Shown: positions 1 through 9,741, counted from the stretch's first letter. The stretch: 56,366 nucleotides of DNA from an uncultured Saprospiraceae bacterium (GCA_937924035.1 CALDTK010000108.1:1-56366), one strand, 5' to 3'. The notes: generated from the letters alone by a model not told the origin. Translations and numbers: made by a program.

Positions 1-1067
1 CGACAAGGTCCACACCAGCTGGCCCAGAAATCAATGAGTAGAATTTTACCTCGGTAATCTTCAGGCCCAATCTTACCAGAGCTATCGATCAACATTTGCG
101 TGAATGATGGGGCCACAGCTCCATCTTCAAAGGCGGCTAAGCGAGCGATAGTTTGTTCTAGTAGGGCGACAGACTCTGGTTCTTCGGCGCCATACTTCTT
201 CAGGTATTGCTTGGCAAACGTAGCTGCCATTGGGTTGTTCGCTCCTTTCAGGGTAGCAATTACTCCGCCTAGAGCCAGCTTATGAACAGAAGGATAGTTG
301 TAAACGAGATCTAGTTGAGTATTCAGGCTTTCTCCGAGCAGCTGAGAAGGAACTTTGGCTTGCACGAGTGTCTTCGTGAAGTCGCGGTAGCTTTCGAAAA
401 CCCATGGATTACCTACGTATACAGGTTCTGAGAAGTCTGTGTACTGAAAACGCTCATTGACGAAGTACATCAGCTCATTGGTGTATGGTTTTTCACTGTT
501 CGTAAAGCTGGTGTACAGGTTTGCTGCCATTACAGAAGCAAAGAAATCCTTACCCTCAGCACGAAGACCTTCCAACTTAGCTACTTTCTCGTCGTCGTTT
601 GCTTTCAAGTTAAGTTTCGCTGCTTCAAAAGCTGGAGTTCCACTTTTGGTTACACTCAAACTTTGCGTAAGACTTTGCCCTTTCTTAGACAGCGCTTGAA
701 ATTCTCTCTTTAGCTCTCCGTAAGCATCGTTTACGGCAGAACCAGTCATGATTGCAGCTGCCATTTTTCGGCAGTTTCCATTGATGTTGAAGGACTCTTT
801 TCCGTCTAAAACGATAGGAATAGGATTCCCAGATTCAGGTCCTATGTAGGTTATCCCTGTTAATTCTACATCGTTGGCTAAAGTATAGCTACCGTCAGCC
901 TGCTTCTCCAACGGCTTCGTTTTGATAAAATTCACGCCATTGAAGCGGAATTGGTACATAGCATCTTCACAATTGGGCACTTTAACAGTGACTTGCTGTG
1001 CGGAAACAGAAAGTAGGCTCAGTGTAAAACTTGCAAAAAGGAGTACGCGCAAATAAGTCATGGTCAT
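1..1067 (-). CDS. TlpA-like thioredoxin-fold thiol-disulfide protein (partial, cut by left edge)
   Basis: Reading the minus strand from an ATG at 1067 gives one open frame that runs off the window. It starts MTMTYLRVLLFASFTL, a signal peptide ending near SVSAQ, so the product is exported. A region of about 290 residues follows, including VELTGITYIGPESG, which resembles the DUF4369-type N-terminal domain of Bacteroidota TlpA/ResA proteins. The frame reaches the thioredoxin segment ILLIDFWASWCGPC just before base 1, so the CxxC redox site is present and most of the thioredoxin domain lies outside the window. The family reduces disulfides in envelope proteins, for example in cytochrome maturation. 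A second ATG at 1061 is an equally possible start. The domain identity of the N-terminal half is by resemblance only. Confidence 0.85.
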   Translation of the reverse strand, partial: MTMTYLRVLLFASFTLSLLSVSAQQVTVKVPNCEDAMYQFRFNGVNFIKTKPLEKQADGSYTLANDVELTGITYIGPESGNPIPIVLDGKESFNINGNCRKMAAAIMTGSAVNDAYGELKREFQALSKKGQSLTQSLSVTKSGTPAFEAAKLNLKANDDEKVAKLEGLRAEGKDFFASVMAANLYTSFTNSEKPYTNELMYFVNERFQYTDFSEPVYVGNPWVFESYRDFTKTLVQAKVPSQLLGESLNTQLDLVYNYPSVHKLALGGVIATLKGANNPMAATFAKQYLKKYGAEEPESVALLEQTIARLAAFEDGAVAPSFTQMLIDSSGKIGPEDYRGKILLIDFWASWCGPC

Positions 1068-1318
1068 ATTACGTTCAAGTGAACCCCTTAGTTGTGTGAA
1101 CACTAGGTGAATACTAAGGTTAAGGTAGAGCTCCAAAGATCAAATTCCTTTTGGTTTTTTGATCGGAAAAACTAATTCGGCCAGCGAATAGTGACATTCC
1201 TATCATATTTGTGCAGGTATAGGCACAACAATCTGCCAACTCAAAGTGCTTATATTTACAGCTCTACCTTGTTTCTGATAGACTGAGCTACCTTTAGACT
1301 GCCGCTAATCGACCTTGA

Positions 1319-2380
1319 ATGACAAAATTAAGCTCCCCATTTAACACCCTCAACGAAGCTACTATTAAAACGGAGCTTGCGAATTGGAAGAAAATCGTAG
1401 CGAAATATCAAGTGCCAAGCTGGTCTAAGGCTATTTGGCAGCTTGTCAACAGCTTTGGTCCTTTCATTGCGATTTGGGTGGCGATGTATTTCAGCGTTGA
1501 TTACAGCATCTGGCTCACGATGGGCTTAGGTGTTATTAATGCGTTTTTCCTTGTACGCATCTTCATTATACAGCATGATTGTGGCCACTTCTCGTTTACG
1601 AAGAGTCGTAAAGCCAACGAAGCAATCGGCTGGGTTTGTTCCTACTTCTCCACCATTCCTTATAACTACTGGGCACGTGTTCACAGTTATCACCACGGGC
1701 ATACAGGGCAGCTAGAGCATCGCGACATTGGAGACATCGACTTTCTAACTGTAGATGAGTTTCGCGTGAAGAGCAAGTGGGATAAGTTTAAATACCGTCT
1801 TTTCCGTAATCCGCTTGTGATTTTCGGTATCGTTCCTGTGATCTACCTAGGAGTAATGCTTAGGCTCTCAAAAATTACATTCCCAGGTTGGAAAAAAGTG
1901 CACGTCAAACAGCACATCAATAACATCACACTGGTAGCAATCTATGCCGGATTGGGCTACTTGGTAGGTTGGCAGAAATTCCTCATCGTGCAAGGCTCTG
2001 TTGTCTTTTTCTTTGGTGTGATTGCGTTCTGGTTCTTTTACGTGCAGCACCAACACGAGGACACCTACATGCGTTGGACAAAGCAATGGGATTATCTACT
2101 AGCAGCAATCCGTGGAGCGACTTTTTATAAGCTGCCACGCTTCATGCACTTCCTTACTGGAAACATCGGTTTTCACCACATTCACCACTTGAGCTCTCGC
2201 ATCCCGAATTACAACCTTCGTAAGTGCGCCCAAGAGAATCCGATTCTCCAGAAGTACGTGACCTCAGTTACTTTCTTCGAAAGTCTCCCAATGATGTTTA
2301 ATAAGTTGTGGGACGAAGAGACTGCTCGAATGATTACATTCAAAGAGTATTATCGCCGCGAGCGAGTGCGTATGGCGTAA
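1319..2380 (+). CDS. Membrane fatty acid desaturase
   Basis: This 353-residue integral membrane protein has the three histidine boxes of the di-iron fatty acid desaturase family (PF00487): HDCGH at about 86-90, HSYHH at 122-126 and HHIHH at 286-290. Hydrophobic segments lie at about 45-85 and 165-240, as expected with the His boxes on the cytoplasmic face. The reaction is O2-dependent introduction of a double bond into an acyl chain of membrane lipid or acyl-CoA; the regiospecificity cannot be read from the sequence. The gene stands alone, and a strong hairpin terminator follows directly. A TACCTTTA box lies 22 bases before the ATG and may be its promoter. Confidence 0.93.
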   Translation: MTKLSSPFNTLNEATIKTELANWKKIVAKYQVPSWSKAIWQLVNSFGPFIAIWVAMYFSVDYSIWLTMGLGVINAFFLVRIFIIQHDCGHFSFTKSRKANEAIGWVCSYFSTIPYNYWARVHSYHHGHTGQLEHRDIGDIDFLTVDEFRVKSKWDKFKYRLFRNPLVIFGIVPVIYLGVMLRLSKITFPGWKKVHVKQHINNITLVAIYAGLGYLVGWQKFLIVQGSVVFFFGVIAFWFFYVQHQHEDTYMRWTKQWDYLLAAIRGATFYKLPRFMHFLTGNIGFHHIHHLSSRIPNYNLRKCAQENPILQKYVTSVTFFESLPMMFNKLWDEETARMITFKEYYRRERVRMA

Positions 2381-2397
2381 CTGCTAGTCAATAAGAG

Positions 2398-2436
2398 AAA
2401 AAGAGGTCTAACTGTCAATCAGTTAGACCTCTTTTT
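2398..2436. terminator. Bidirectional intrinsic terminator
   Basis: A perfect stem of 14 pairs (AAGAGGTCTAACTG, loop TCAAT, then its complement) is extended by A/T pairs and has A runs on the left and T runs on the right. It sits between the converging desaturase and amidohydrolase genes and can end transcription from both sides. Confidence 0.9.
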
Positions 2437-2441
2437 TTGCG

Positions 2442-4190
2442 TTAAAAGGAGTACACCTCTTCTGCTCCAATATAAGTGTGTAGAACCTCAGCACTTGGAA
2501 TACTGTCAGCTTCGCACTTCACCAAGTTTCGATCAAGCACGATAAAGTCAGCTAGTTTTCCTACGCTTATGCTTCCTTTTAACTTCTCCTCAAAGCCTGC
2601 ATAGGCGTTGGCCATGGTGTATGCGTAAATGGCTTCCTCTCTAGAAAGTGCTTGTTCTGGGAAGAAAGCTTCACCACCAGGTTTTTGCTTACGCGTAAGC
2701 ATCGCATACAGACTTGCCAAAGCACTAACTTCTTCGACCGGAGCATCTGTACCATTTGTCACTACAGCACCCGCCTCGAGGAGTGAGCGCCACGCGTAAG
2801 CGCCCGTACGAGCGCGTTCTTCGCCCAATCTTGCAACTACAAATGGAGCGTCGCTCGTCGCATGAATCCCTTGCATACTCGCGATAGTTCCAGTTGAGGC
2901 AAATCGCGAAATGTCTTCTACAGCAATATGCTGGCTGTGCTCATTTCGCCAGCGCAAAGCAGTATCGACTTGGTTTGAATAGACCTCCACGATGTCTAAG
3001 GTTTCTTTGTTGGCTCGGTCGCCAATGGCATGTACACAGAGCTGCATTCCTTTCGAAAAGGCGAGGTCCGCAATGCATTTTACCTCTTCAACCGTTGTCG
3101 TATTCTGTCCTTGAAATCCGGGCTTATCACTGTAATCTTCAAGAAGCCAAGCTCCATAGCTGCCCAAGGCACCGTCGAGTTCGGTTTTGATTGCTCGAAC
3201 GGTGAGCTTGTGGTTTCCAACGTCGAGCCAAGGGAGTCCACTGGCGCTGCCATCTGACCCTTCCATTTCAGCGCAGCTTTCACGTAGCATCATCCAAAGT
3301 CGAACATCGAGTGAGTCAGCTTCCGCCAAAACCTTTAGCGCATCTAGATCTAGCCGGGAGGTACCTGCGTCCTGAAAACTTGTGATTCCCTGCTTGATGC
3401 AGGCTTGACTTGCGAGTTTCCAAGCCTGTTGCTGTTCTGCTACTCGCTGTTCTTGAGGTAAGCTCGCATAGTAAGCTTGCAATGCTTCGTAGAGCTGTGC
3501 TGTAGCGCGTTCTTCGAAAATACCGATAGGCTCCCCGTGCGCATTTCGAAGAATACGACCTCCTTCAGGATCTGAAGTCTCGTTACTAATGCCTGCTGCT
3601 TTCATTGCTGCTGCATTTGCCATAGCTCCGTGTCCGCTGGCATGTGTAAGGACTACTGGGTTGTTGGGCGAAACTTCACTTAGTGCATCATGGAGTGGAT
3701 ATCCATCAACGGTTTCATAGCCCGTGTCGGTCCACTTTTCTTGGTGCCAGCCTCGCCCGTATATCCAATCACCAGGTTTGGCGCGCTCGGCCCGAACACG
3801 AACAGAATCGATGATTTCCGCCCAAGAGGTAGTTGCTAGAAGGTTTAGGTTTAATAGGGAGTTTCCTAACCCTCCAAAGTGAGCGTGCCCTTCAATGAAG
3901 CCCGGCATTACAAAGCGTCCTTCAAGGTCGATAACCGTTGTTGCATCTGTTTTAAGAGCGCTAATTTCTGCAGTCGAACCAGTTGCAACGATGCGATCTC
4001 CTTTCGTAGCAATAGCCTCTACCCAAGGTTTGTCTTCTTCAACGGTGTAAATTTTACCGTTGATGAAGAGTTGATCGGCCACACGCTCGTCAGGGGTTTT
4101 GGCGCAAGCAGACAAGCCGAGGATCACTGCTGCTGAAACATAAACAAGGGTCATACTTGTGAAAAGCTGATGGAGGAGGGTAGACTGCAT
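2442..4190 (-). CDS. Amidohydrolase family lipoprotein (YtcJ/NfdA-like)
   Basis: This is a metal-dependent amidohydrolase of the PF07969 type. The lipobox-like LSAC follows a hydrophobic stretch, so the mature protein is probably a lipoprotein in the periplasm or on the outer membrane. Metal-site features are visible: GFIEGHAHFGG (the HxH motif), a lysine in AIKTELDGALG, CVHAIGDRANK with a histidine, the RNEHSQHI histidine and the catalytic aspartate in NGTDAPVEEVS. Substrates in this family are diverse (N-substituted formamides and related amides) and cannot be assigned. The open frame extends to 4238, but the upstream residues are polar; ATG at 4190 or 4154 keeps the signal peptide intact, and I chose 4190. 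The 3' end abuts the shared terminator. Confidence 0.88.
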   Translation of the reverse strand: MQSTLLHQLFTSMTLVYVSAAVILGLSACAKTPDERVADQLFINGKIYTVEEDKPWVEAIATKGDRIVATGSTAEISALKTDATTVIDLEGRFVMPGFIEGHAHFGGLGNSLLNLNLLATTSWAEIIDSVRVRAERAKPGDWIYGRGWHQEKWTDTGYETVDGYPLHDALSEVSPNNPVVLTHASGHGAMANAAAMKAAGISNETSDPEGGRILRNAHGEPIGIFEERATAQLYEALQAYYASLPQEQRVAEQQQAWKLASQACIKQGITSFQDAGTSRLDLDALKVLAEADSLDVRLWMMLRESCAEMEGSDGSASGLPWLDVGNHKLTVRAIKTELDGALGSYGAWLLEDYSDKPGFQGQNTTTVEEVKCIADLAFSKGMQLCVHAIGDRANKETLDIVEVYSNQVDTALRWRNEHSQHIAVEDISRFASTGTIASMQGIHATSDAPFVVARLGEERARTGAYAWRSLLEAGAVVTNGTDAPVEEVSALASLYAMLTRKQKPGGEAFFPEQALSREEAIYAYTMANAYAGFEEKLKGSISVGKLADFIVLDRNLVKCEADSIPSAEVLHTYIGAEEVYSF

Positions 4191-4286
4191 ATCGCTAAGA
4201 TTGCAAGAAGGATAGATATTATCAGGATGATGATGCAACGTACTGTCTCAGATGTTGTCATTTGAGCAGACCTAAAAAACTACAAC

Positions 4287-4982
4287 ATGACTCGCATCAC
4301 CTTACTCCTCGCAGCTTTATTCATAGCATTCTCCGCTTTTGGTCAAAGCAAAACCTTTAATCCAGGAGCATTTGACATGGTCGGCGTCAATTATGGAATA
4401 GATGCTGTCATTCAAAAGGGTAATACGCACGCGGTTACTATCGAAGCAGACCAATCTGTACTCGATGTGGTGGTTGTTCGTGTAGAAGGAGATCAATTGA
4501 AGATTTCTTTTGATCAAAAAGAATGGAATCAATTGAGGAAGTCGGCGCTTCGTAAGGGTATTAAGGCGACGATTACAACCCCAGCTCTCAGCGGAGTTCT
4601 CGCCAATGGTGGGAGCGACGTTGTGAGCAAAGATGTCTGGAAGGGAGATTCTTTTTCTGCTACCTGTAATGGAGGTGCAGACCTCACTTTGATCGTCGAC
4701 GTTGAAAGTATCAAAGTCGTTGCCAATGGAGGTGCGGACATTTACCTTTCAGGAAGCGCTAGAAAAGCTAAACTGGTAGCGAACGGTGGCGCAGACATTG
4801 AAGCGGAAGACCTTATGACAGAAACTGCAGAGGCAACTGCAAATGGAGCTGGAGATATTTCATTGAATGTCTCAACAACGTTGAAGGCCCGCGCAAATGG
4901 CGGAAGCGATATCGAATATTACGGAACCGCCTCTAAGATTGACGTGCGTGCGAGTGGTGGATCTGATATTGACCGAGGGTAA
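4287..4982 (+). CDS. Secreted GIN-domain (DUF2807) beta-repeat protein
   Basis: The 231-residue product has a signal peptide (MTRITLLLAALFIAFSAFGQ). Its body is built from short repeats around ANGGSD and ANGGAD (SGVLANGGSDV, VVANGGADIY, LVANGGADIE, ARANGGSDIE, VRASGGSDID). This is typical of the head GIN domain (PF10988/DUF2807), a right-handed beta-helix common in Bacteroidota envelopes whose biochemical role is not established. The gene is divergent from the amidohydrolase at 2442-4190, with about 100 bases between them. No sorting signal was seen at the C terminus, which ends in SDIDRG. Confidence 0.85.
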   Translation: MTRITLLLAALFIAFSAFGQSKTFNPGAFDMVGVNYGIDAVIQKGNTHAVTIEADQSVLDVVVVRVEGDQLKISFDQKEWNQLRKSALRKGIKATITTPALSGVLANGGSDVVSKDVWKGDSFSATCNGGADLTLIVDVESIKVVANGGADIYLSGSARKAKLVANGGADIEAEDLMTETAEATANGAGDISLNVSTTLKARANGGSDIEYYGTASKIDVRASGGSDIDRG

Positions 4983-5099
4983 TGGTTTTGAATAATGATT
5001 GATAATTTGTTTTAGGGAGTGAAATTAGTTCAGGAATTCGTGTATGTTTACGGTACGTGAGAAGTTATGACTTTTTAAATGTAATCAAATTCTCTTAAA

Positions 5100-5475
5100 A
5101 TGAGATTCTCAATATTTTTTTTTCATTTCGGCCTTTGCCTTTTCCCTGACAACAACTAGTTGTACAGATGATCTGGTTCTTGGAGCCAATGCCCTAGAGG
5201 TTGTTAGTGTTGATAACATAACCATATACGATTTAGATGGGAGTGTAAGCCAAAACATTACTGTTTCTTTTTTAAGTGACGGATCAAATATCATCGAAGG
5301 GCAAGAAAGCCTTGGCGATTCTGGATCAACTCTCGAAAATAGAGCAGCACCAATCAAAGGTAGACGCTTTGTAGATCCTCAGGGCAATGACGATGCTCCA
5401 GAGCCTAATAATGATGGTGGTCTTGATTACCACTGTTGGACAAGTAACACTGCGATTTGCTACAATAGACCGTAG
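5100..5475 (+). pseudogene. Small lipoprotein gene interrupted at a T9 tract
   Basis: The ATG at 5100 opens a frame beginning MRFSIFFF that reaches TAG after 19 codons. The run of nine T at 5115-5123 is followed, in the other frame, by an uninterrupted coding stretch to TAG at 5473-5475. Removing one T joins them into about 124 residues that start with a signal peptide and a lipobox-like TTTSC and continue TDDLVLGANALEVVSVDNI, ending in a Cys-containing tail DYHCWTSNTAICYNRP. The downstream frame has its own in-frame TGA at 5101 and no ATG, so it cannot be expressed alone from a usual start. Possible explanations are a real pseudogene, phase-variable or slippage expression, or an indel error. 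The next gene starts 17 bases later. No family recognised. Confidence 0.6.
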
Positions 5476-5492
5476 CCATCCAAAATTTTACA

Positions 5493-6638
5493 ATGAATTA
5501 TTTTATTGTAGCATTTCTACTCTTTTGGGCTGCATCGGTAGGTGTGGCCCAAACTAGTAGTGACGAGTGTTCTAGTCAGCTATTTAAAGTCGACTTAGAT
5601 GCTGATGCCTATGCAAAGCGTGCTTCAGGTTTTGAAACAGGAACTCTCATTGTGTTAGATTCGGTGAGAAGCTTGTTTAATATTGGACACCTCGATGTGT
5701 TTTTAATTGATAATAAAGGTGGGATAATCAGAGGTTTAGATTATACCAAGATCGACAGTATTGCAGACCTCCATGCCAAACAAAAACACGGAGCATCAGC
5801 AAAGGTGAAGAGAACTTTGACAGAGCTGGACTCTGTCTTGTGCATGCGAACAGTCTATTATGTTAGAGGGTTGAGGCGGATTGAAGGACAGGAACTTGCT
5901 CGAATTGAATTGTCCGTAATAGTCGAAAACGTAGATGTTAGGTATGGGTATGCATTTGAAAATGCTTTTTTTACAGTTGACGTAGATTATGATTTAAATA
6001 TTTGTAAATCTACTCTCATAGAAGATTCTTCCGTTCTTGCACATTCTTTATCGCTAGTGAATGGAATCTCAACAGCTAAAGATCTTGTATTAAAAACTGA
6101 GGAGATTGATGGTTTGGATTCAGCCCAAAGTATATTTGTTCATTTTTCTTTGAAAAATGATAAATGGATATACAATGGTCCTTTTACTAAATTGAAATAT
6201 ATTGAGGGACCAAATTATTTTACACATTTCCCTGGTGGAATAAAACATTCTGAAGGATTTTTATATTCAAATGGTAAGGACGCCCTTGTTCAAAATGTAG
6301 AAGGTGTTGATGTCTTACAATGGGAGGTGCCAGACTACAGAGATTTTTCTATAAAAAAATTAATTTCCTATGATCGTGGGTATATTGCGATTAGTTTTCC
6401 TATTGGTGAGAATAGACCTCCTAAAGGAAAGCCATTCTATTATTATGTTGAATTTAGAGATCAAAAATTGAATCAAAAAACAAGTATCGGCAGATACGAT
6501 ATGAAACGGTTTTTAGTAAATGATATTTCTTTGAAAGGAGAAGGCCTTCATGTTTTACTATTCGATAAAAAATCAAAAAATCATGTAGTACACATTCTTA
6601 ATTTTAAAGAAGGCTGTGATGGAAAGGTTTACAGGTGA
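5493..6638 (+). CDS. Secreted protein of unknown function
   Basis: This 381-residue protein begins with a clear signal peptide (MNYFIVAFLLFWAASVGVAQ) and is otherwise soluble, rich in beta-type and charged residues, without a domain I recognise. Two cysteines flank the mature N terminus (DECSSQL) and others are scattered (SVLCMRT, NICKSTL, EGCDGK). The gene is AT-rich compared with neighbours, especially from 5930 to 6640, with many AAA and TTT runs, which may indicate recent acquisition. It lies 17 bases after the interrupted lipoprotein frame, so the two probably form one transcription unit. No function is proposed. Confidence 0.75.
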   Translation: MNYFIVAFLLFWAASVGVAQTSSDECSSQLFKVDLDADAYAKRASGFETGTLIVLDSVRSLFNIGHLDVFLIDNKGGIIRGLDYTKIDSIADLHAKQKHGASAKVKRTLTELDSVLCMRTVYYVRGLRRIEGQELARIELSVIVENVDVRYGYAFENAFFTVDVDYDLNICKSTLIEDSSVLAHSLSLVNGISTAKDLVLKTEEIDGLDSAQSIFVHFSLKNDKWIYNGPFTKLKYIEGPNYFTHFPGGIKHSEGFLYSNGKDALVQNVEGVDVLQWEVPDYRDFSIKKLISYDRGYIAISFPIGENRPPKGKPFYYYVEFRDQKLNQKTSIGRYDMKRFLVNDISLKGEGLHVLLFDKKSKNHVVHILNFKEGCDGKVYR

Positions 6639-6701
6639 TCTGAAATCCAAGTGCCGATTGCGTTGGTGTGTTTGCAAGATGTAGTTTTTATTTTGTGTGG
6701 T

Positions 6702-6709
6702 TAACTTGG
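6702..6709 (+). promoter_or_regulatory. -7 type box, four bases before start codon
   Basis: TAACTTGG followed by CGCA and the ATG at 6714. It matches the Bacteroidota -7 element TAnnTTTG except one base. The spacing would put the transcript start at the ATG. No clear -33 TTTG was found. Confidence 0.45.
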
Positions 6710-6713
6710 CGCA

Positions 6714-9701
6714 ATGCAGCGTCACTTTCTCCTCTTACTTATTGTATCTATAGGTTTTTGCTCCTTTGCACTTGCGCAAGGGACAAATCCTGTTTCGGCA
6801 CCCTCAGACAAACGACCTAACAGTTATGCCATCAAGGCAGCTAAGGTGTATATCACCCCAGAGCGAATGCTTGAGAATGCTACGGTCATTGTCAAGGACG
6901 GACGCGTAGTAAACGTGGGTGTTGGGATCAACATTCCAGCAGGTGCAATTCAAGTGGATGCAGGAGAAAAGACTATCGTTCCTGGATTTATAGATCTGAT
7001 GAGCGACTATGGCCAGCCTGCGCTCGAAAAGACTAAGCGTGATTGGAGTAGGCCACAGTATGAGACCAAAACCGATGGTCCATTCAGTTGGAACCAAGCG
7101 TTAAAATCAGAGTACAATGCTGCTGCGCATTTTACAACAAATGAAAAGCGCGCAAAGGAGCTTCGTAAGCTTGGTTTTACAACGGTGCTGAGTCATAGAC
7201 CTGACGGAATCTCTCGAGGTTCGGCAGCAATGGTCTCTCTCGGTGACAAGTCGCCGCAAGAGTCAGTGATCAATGGAAAAGCAGCGCACGTGCTTAGTTT
7301 CTCTAAGGGAACGAGCACACAAATGTATCCGGGTTCTTTGATGGGCATGATTGCTTTGTTGCGACAGACCTATCTAGACGCGGAGTGGTATAATAGTTAC
7401 GGCAAAAAAGAAGTCACTAACCTCAGTATTGAGTCATGGTCTGATCTGCAAAACTTACCTCAGATATTTGCTGTAGGAGACAAGCTTGAAGCGATTCGGG
7501 CCTTGAATCTAGGTACTGAATTTAACGCCAAATACATCATAAAAGGAGACGGCGACACCTATCAACGACTGGACGGCTTTCGCCAAAACGAGAAATTTAT
7601 TGTCCCGCTCACCTTTCCTGATGCGTACGACGTCACCGATCCATATGATGCTCAAATGGCTGATTATGCCGACCTATTGCACTGGGAATTAGCCGATGCC
7701 AATGCGGTTTACTTGAAGAATGCTGGTCACCAAGTTGCCTTCACACTTGATGGTCTAGGCAAGGATGAAAAGTCGTTTTTTGAGCGCCTGGCTCGTGTGC
7801 GAGGCGCAGGGATGAGCGATTCAGATTTGCTTGCCGCATTGACTACTGTACCGGCAGCGTACGTAGGTATGGGTCAAGATTTAGGATCTCTCGAAAATGG
7901 AAAACTCGCCAACCTTATCATTCTAGATGAATGGCCAGTAGCCAAGAAAACGAAGGTTTACCAAACCTGGGTTTCAGGAGAGCCTTTTACACTCGCTCCA
8001 TTCAGTGAGGAAATCGCAGAAGGAGACTATCGCATTGTTGTCGGTGATATGGCTTACCTCATGCAAGTCGACGGCAAGGGTAAAGCCAAAGTGCGTGTAA
8101 AAGGGGATTCGGCTTTCGTCGATGCTAAATTGAAGCGCACTGTTGATCGTATCACCCTCTCTTTCCCCTCAGATACAGTGAAAGAAGCAGCTGTGATTCG
8201 CTTAGGAGGCCTGGTACAAGCACGTAAATGGGCAGGACAAGGCTATGACGCTGCTGGAAATTGGATGTCTTGGTCGGCGAAGTACGACGATACAATGTTG
8301 GTTGGAGACGAGGCGAAAAAGAAGGAGGATAAAGCTCCCGCCAAAACCCAAATAGACAAGCTTCCAGAGCTGCCAAAACCCTTCGCTCCATACGGATCTA
8401 CAGTTTTGCCGAAAGGCGAATCATTCGTAGTGCGCAACGCAACCGTTTGGACCAATGAAGATGTCGGTATACTCGAGAAGGCTGATGTCTACGTGGTTAA
8501 TGGAAAAATATCTGGTTTTGGCGAAAGCTTAAAAGTACCTAAAGGGGTAAAAGAAATCGATGGAACTGGCAAACACCTCACTACTGGAATTATAGATGAG
8601 CATTCACACATTGCAATCTCCCGCGGAGTAAATGAAGCTTCGCAAGAATCGACAGCTGAGGTAAGGATTGGTGATGTTGTCAACTCTGAAGACGTCAATA
8701 TTTATCGTCACCTCTCTGGTGGTGTTACTGCCATTCAACAACTGCATGGTTCTGCAAATCCAATCGGGGGCCAGTCATCGCTTATCAAGTTGCGCTGGGG
8801 TCACACGCCCGAAAAGCTCAAAATTGATGGAGCGGATGGGTTTATCAAGTTTGCCCTCGGTGAAAATGTGAAGCAGAGTAACTGGGGCGGGAATACCACG
8901 CGCTATCCGCAAACACGCATGGGGGTTGAGCAGGTTTATGAAGACTATTTCACGCGTGCGGAGGCCTATCACAAAGCTCGTATGGCTGGAGATAAATCGG
9001 TAAGGCGAGACCTAGACCTTGAAGCGCTCGCAGAGATTGTCAATAAAAAGCGTTTCATCTCTTGCCACTCGTACCGTCAGTCTGAGATCAATATGCTGAT
9101 GAAGGTTGCCGAACGCCACAACTTTAATGTCAACACCTTCACCCATATTTTGGAAGGCTACAAAGTGGCTGATAAAATGAAGGAACACGGTGTAGGTGCT
9201 TCGACCTTCAGTGATTGGTGGGCCTATAAATTCGAAGTCTGGGATGCGATTCCAGAAAACGGACCGATGATGCATGAGCAAGGGGTGACCGTAGCTTATA
9301 ATTCAGATGATGCAGAGCTAGGTCGACGCCTCAACCAAGAAGCAGGTAAGGCTGTACAGTACGGCGGCTTGAGCGAAGAGGACGCTTGGAAATTTGTGAC
9401 CCTCAATCCTGCGAAGTTGCTTCATCTTGACAATGAAATGGGGTCGATCAAAGCTGGCAAGGATGCCGACCTAGTGCTTTGGAACGCCCACCCAATGAGT
9501 GTGTATGCAAGTGCTGAAATGACTTGGGTAGATGGCACACTTTACTTCGATAGAGCAGATATGAAAAAGCGGCAGCAGGCCATGCGCACGGAGCGCAATC
9601 GCCTGGCACAAGCAATGCTAGACGAAAAGAATGCTGGAAAACGTACCAAGCCTGTAGAAGGGCATGGTGGTGAGCACTATGAATGTGACTCAGTCCACTA
9701 A
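6714..9701 (+). CDS. Secreted tandem amidohydrolase with an inactive-looking N-terminal domain
   Basis: The 995-residue protein has a signal peptide (FCSFALAQ) and two amidohydrolase-type domains joined by a Lys/Ala/Pro linker near residue 530. The second domain keeps metal-site motifs: GIIDEHSHIAISRG (HxH), CHSYRQSEI, FTHILEGYKVADK and the aspartate in AYNSDDAELGRR, followed by the typical tail NPAKLLHLDNEMGSIKAGKDADLVLW. In the first domain the strand that should carry HxH reads VPGFIDLMSDYGQPA, with no histidine, so it is probably structural or regulatory. The family includes imidazolonepropionase-like hydrolases; the substrate is unknown. It is followed after 40 bases by a related gene at 9742, and the pair is likely co-transcribed. 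Confidence 0.88.
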   Translation: MQRHFLLLLIVSIGFCSFALAQGTNPVSAPSDKRPNSYAIKAAKVYITPERMLENATVIVKDGRVVNVGVGINIPAGAIQVDAGEKTIVPGFIDLMSDYGQPALEKTKRDWSRPQYETKTDGPFSWNQALKSEYNAAAHFTTNEKRAKELRKLGFTTVLSHRPDGISRGSAAMVSLGDKSPQESVINGKAAHVLSFSKGTSTQMYPGSLMGMIALLRQTYLDAEWYNSYGKKEVTNLSIESWSDLQNLPQIFAVGDKLEAIRALNLGTEFNAKYIIKGDGDTYQRLDGFRQNEKFIVPLTFPDAYDVTDPYDAQMADYADLLHWELADANAVYLKNAGHQVAFTLDGLGKDEKSFFERLARVRGAGMSDSDLLAALTTVPAAYVGMGQDLGSLENGKLANLIILDEWPVAKKTKVYQTWVSGEPFTLAPFSEEIAEGDYRIVVGDMAYLMQVDGKGKAKVRVKGDSAFVDAKLKRTVDRITLSFPSDTVKEAAVIRLGGLVQARKWAGQGYDAAGNWMSWSAKYDDTMLVGDEAKKKEDKAPAKTQIDKLPELPKPFAPYGSTVLPKGESFVVRNATVWTNEDVGILEKADVYVVNGKISGFGESLKVPKGVKEIDGTGKHLTTGIIDEHSHIAISRGVNEASQESTAEVRIGDVVNSEDVNIYRHLSGGVTAIQQLHGSANPIGGQSSLIKLRWGHTPEKLKIDGADGFIKFALGENVKQSNWGGNTTRYPQTRMGVEQVYEDYFTRAEAYHKARMAGDKSVRRDLDLEALAEIVNKKRFISCHSYRQSEINMLMKVAERHNFNVNTFTHILEGYKVADKMKEHGVGASTFSDWWAYKFEVWDAIPENGPMMHEQGVTVAYNSDDAELGRRLNQEAGKAVQYGGLSEEDAWKFVTLNPAKLLHLDNEMGSIKAGKDADLVLWNAHPMSVYASAEMTWVDGTLYFDRADMKKRQQAMRTERNRLAQAMLDEKNAGKRTKPVEGHGGEHYECDSVH
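7576..7589 (+). repeat. Copy of iterated 14-mer GCTTTCGCCAAAAC
   Basis: Exact copy inside the tandem amidohydrolase gene, read there as the residues FRQN. One of 11 exact copies in the window; the full list is in the findings. Confidence 0.9.
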
Positions 9702-9741
9702 TCAGTATTAGAGCCTCTTTTTCACCCTCAAGAATTCAACC

